Assembly: GCA_016926235.1 (NCBI GenBank)
Contig: JAFGOZ010000315.1
Coordinates: 1 to 63,917, forward strand
Source: Bacteroidales bacterium
Lineage (GTDB): Bacteria; Bacteroidota; Bacteroidia; Bacteroidales; UBA10428
DNA length: 63,917 bases
Direction: 5' to 3'
A program made the translations under genes and the position numbers. Position 1 is the stretch's first letter. Every line of letters starts with the position of its first letter. This document shows, piece after piece, positions 63,752-63,917 of this stretch. A model generated the notes under the pieces. It had not been told where the DNA came from. It made no database searches and worked only from the letters and a program-made list of their open reading frames with translations.

Positions 63752-63880
63752 CTGTCCGATTAAATATTTTATGAAATTATGAAATGCCTTTATTTATATG
63801 CCGTCCCTACGGGACTTTAATGACCCCAGATCATTTTTGTGCTACCAATATTTTGTCCCTAACGGGACAGTCCCGTAGGG
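63752..63880. repeat. Dispersed palindromic repeat, right copy (inverted)
   Basis: Reverse complement of the element at 136-264 with only a few mismatches, found upstream of porQ. The sequence between 63585 and 63751 is AT-rich, with no gene seen. Similarity stops at the same internal point (CCCTACGGG) in both copies, which marks one end of the repeat. Confidence 0.88.
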
Positions 63881-63917
63881 ACGACATATTGGTAAACATT
63901 GTGTTAGAAAATGTTTC

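Noticed and set aside
136..63880. Integrative element bounded by the two inverted repeat copies
   Set aside because: The interval holds housekeeping genes such as gcvP, sdhCAB and ispH and no integrase or conjugation gene, so it is ordinary chromosome.

Overview
The window reads as chromosomal DNA of a member of the Bacteroidota, probably a Bacteroidales-like or Marinilabiliales-like lineage. The base composition is AT-rich. Several genes are preceded by the Bacteroidota -7 box TAnnTTTG. The content is typical of the phylum: a PorQ-type type IX secretion protein, an HmuY-like haem lipoprotein beside a TonB-dependent receptor, a three-subunit succinate dehydrogenase/fumarate reductase, CreD, a C39-peptidase ABC exporter with its HlyD adaptor, and wandering four-helix-bundle and GxxExxY cassettes. 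No phage, transposase, CRISPR array or rRNA operon was seen. Species-level identity cannot be read from this sequence.

Layout. 1-402: a dispersed palindromic repeat and an 8-bp tandem array. 0.4-2.9 kb (minus): a polyprenyl-phosphate sugar transferase and a Gfo/Idh/MocA dehydrogenase, the edge of a surface-polysaccharide locus. 3.0-7.2 kb: pcm, an MBL-fold hydrolase and gcvP as one tight operon. 7.3-12.0 kb: an ECF-type sigma factor, an overlapping membrane-spanning anti-sigma-like TPR protein and a convergent 1090-aa TPR-CHAT caspase-like protein. 12.0-12.9 kb: a 25-codon ORF with a terminator, then three tRNA-like elements spaced 110-111 bp apart that end in a real tRNA-Leu(CAA). 12.9-17.2 kb: dCMP deaminase, an S41 protease, two small repeat-built secreted proteins and aminopeptidase P. 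17.4-20.8 kb: sdhCAB. 20.8-28.2 kb: a four-helix-bundle cassette, HIT, GreA, a META lipoprotein, the C39 exporter split from HlyD by a GxxExxY gene, and a membrane protein plus winged-helix regulator. 28.3-34.1 kb: CreD, DAG kinase, DUF1361, a B12-binding radical SAM enzyme and a MATE pump. 34.3-37.4 kb: a haem/iron uptake set. 37.7-51.9 kb: lipoproteins, an ankyrin protein, a receiver-only response regulator, a J-domain membrane protein, a MutS-like membrane ATPase, PlsC, lipoate ligase, an AlbA_2 regulator, IspH and a degenerate CPBP protein. 52.0-58.9 kb: a complete [NiFe]-hydrogenase maturation set (hypF, hypC, hypD, hypE, hypA, hypB) interleaved with three small uncharacterised genes. 58.9-63.9 kb: palindromic repeats, ACP phosphodiesterase-like, cyclic-2,3-DPG synthase-like GTPase, a 42-bp minisatellite, an NlpC/P60-like protein, PorQ and a second, inverted copy of the first repeat.

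How genes work together. The hyp genes build and insert the Fe(CN)2CO-Ni cofactor of [NiFe] hydrogenases, but no hydrogenase structural gene is present here. The sigma factor, the anti-sigma-like protein and the exported TPR-CHAT protein could form a protease-gated transcription switch; this is the strongest candidate for an undescribed system. A winged-helix regulator lies between two near-identical CTTTG-n5-CAAAG palindromes, one before its own operon and one before creD, which makes a testable two-promoter regulon. The TonB receptor, HmuY-like lipoprotein and HsmA-like membrane protein form a haem acquisition operon.

All assignments come from reading translations and motifs by eye. Family names are recalled, not searched, and residue numbers are approximate unless tied to a codon position.
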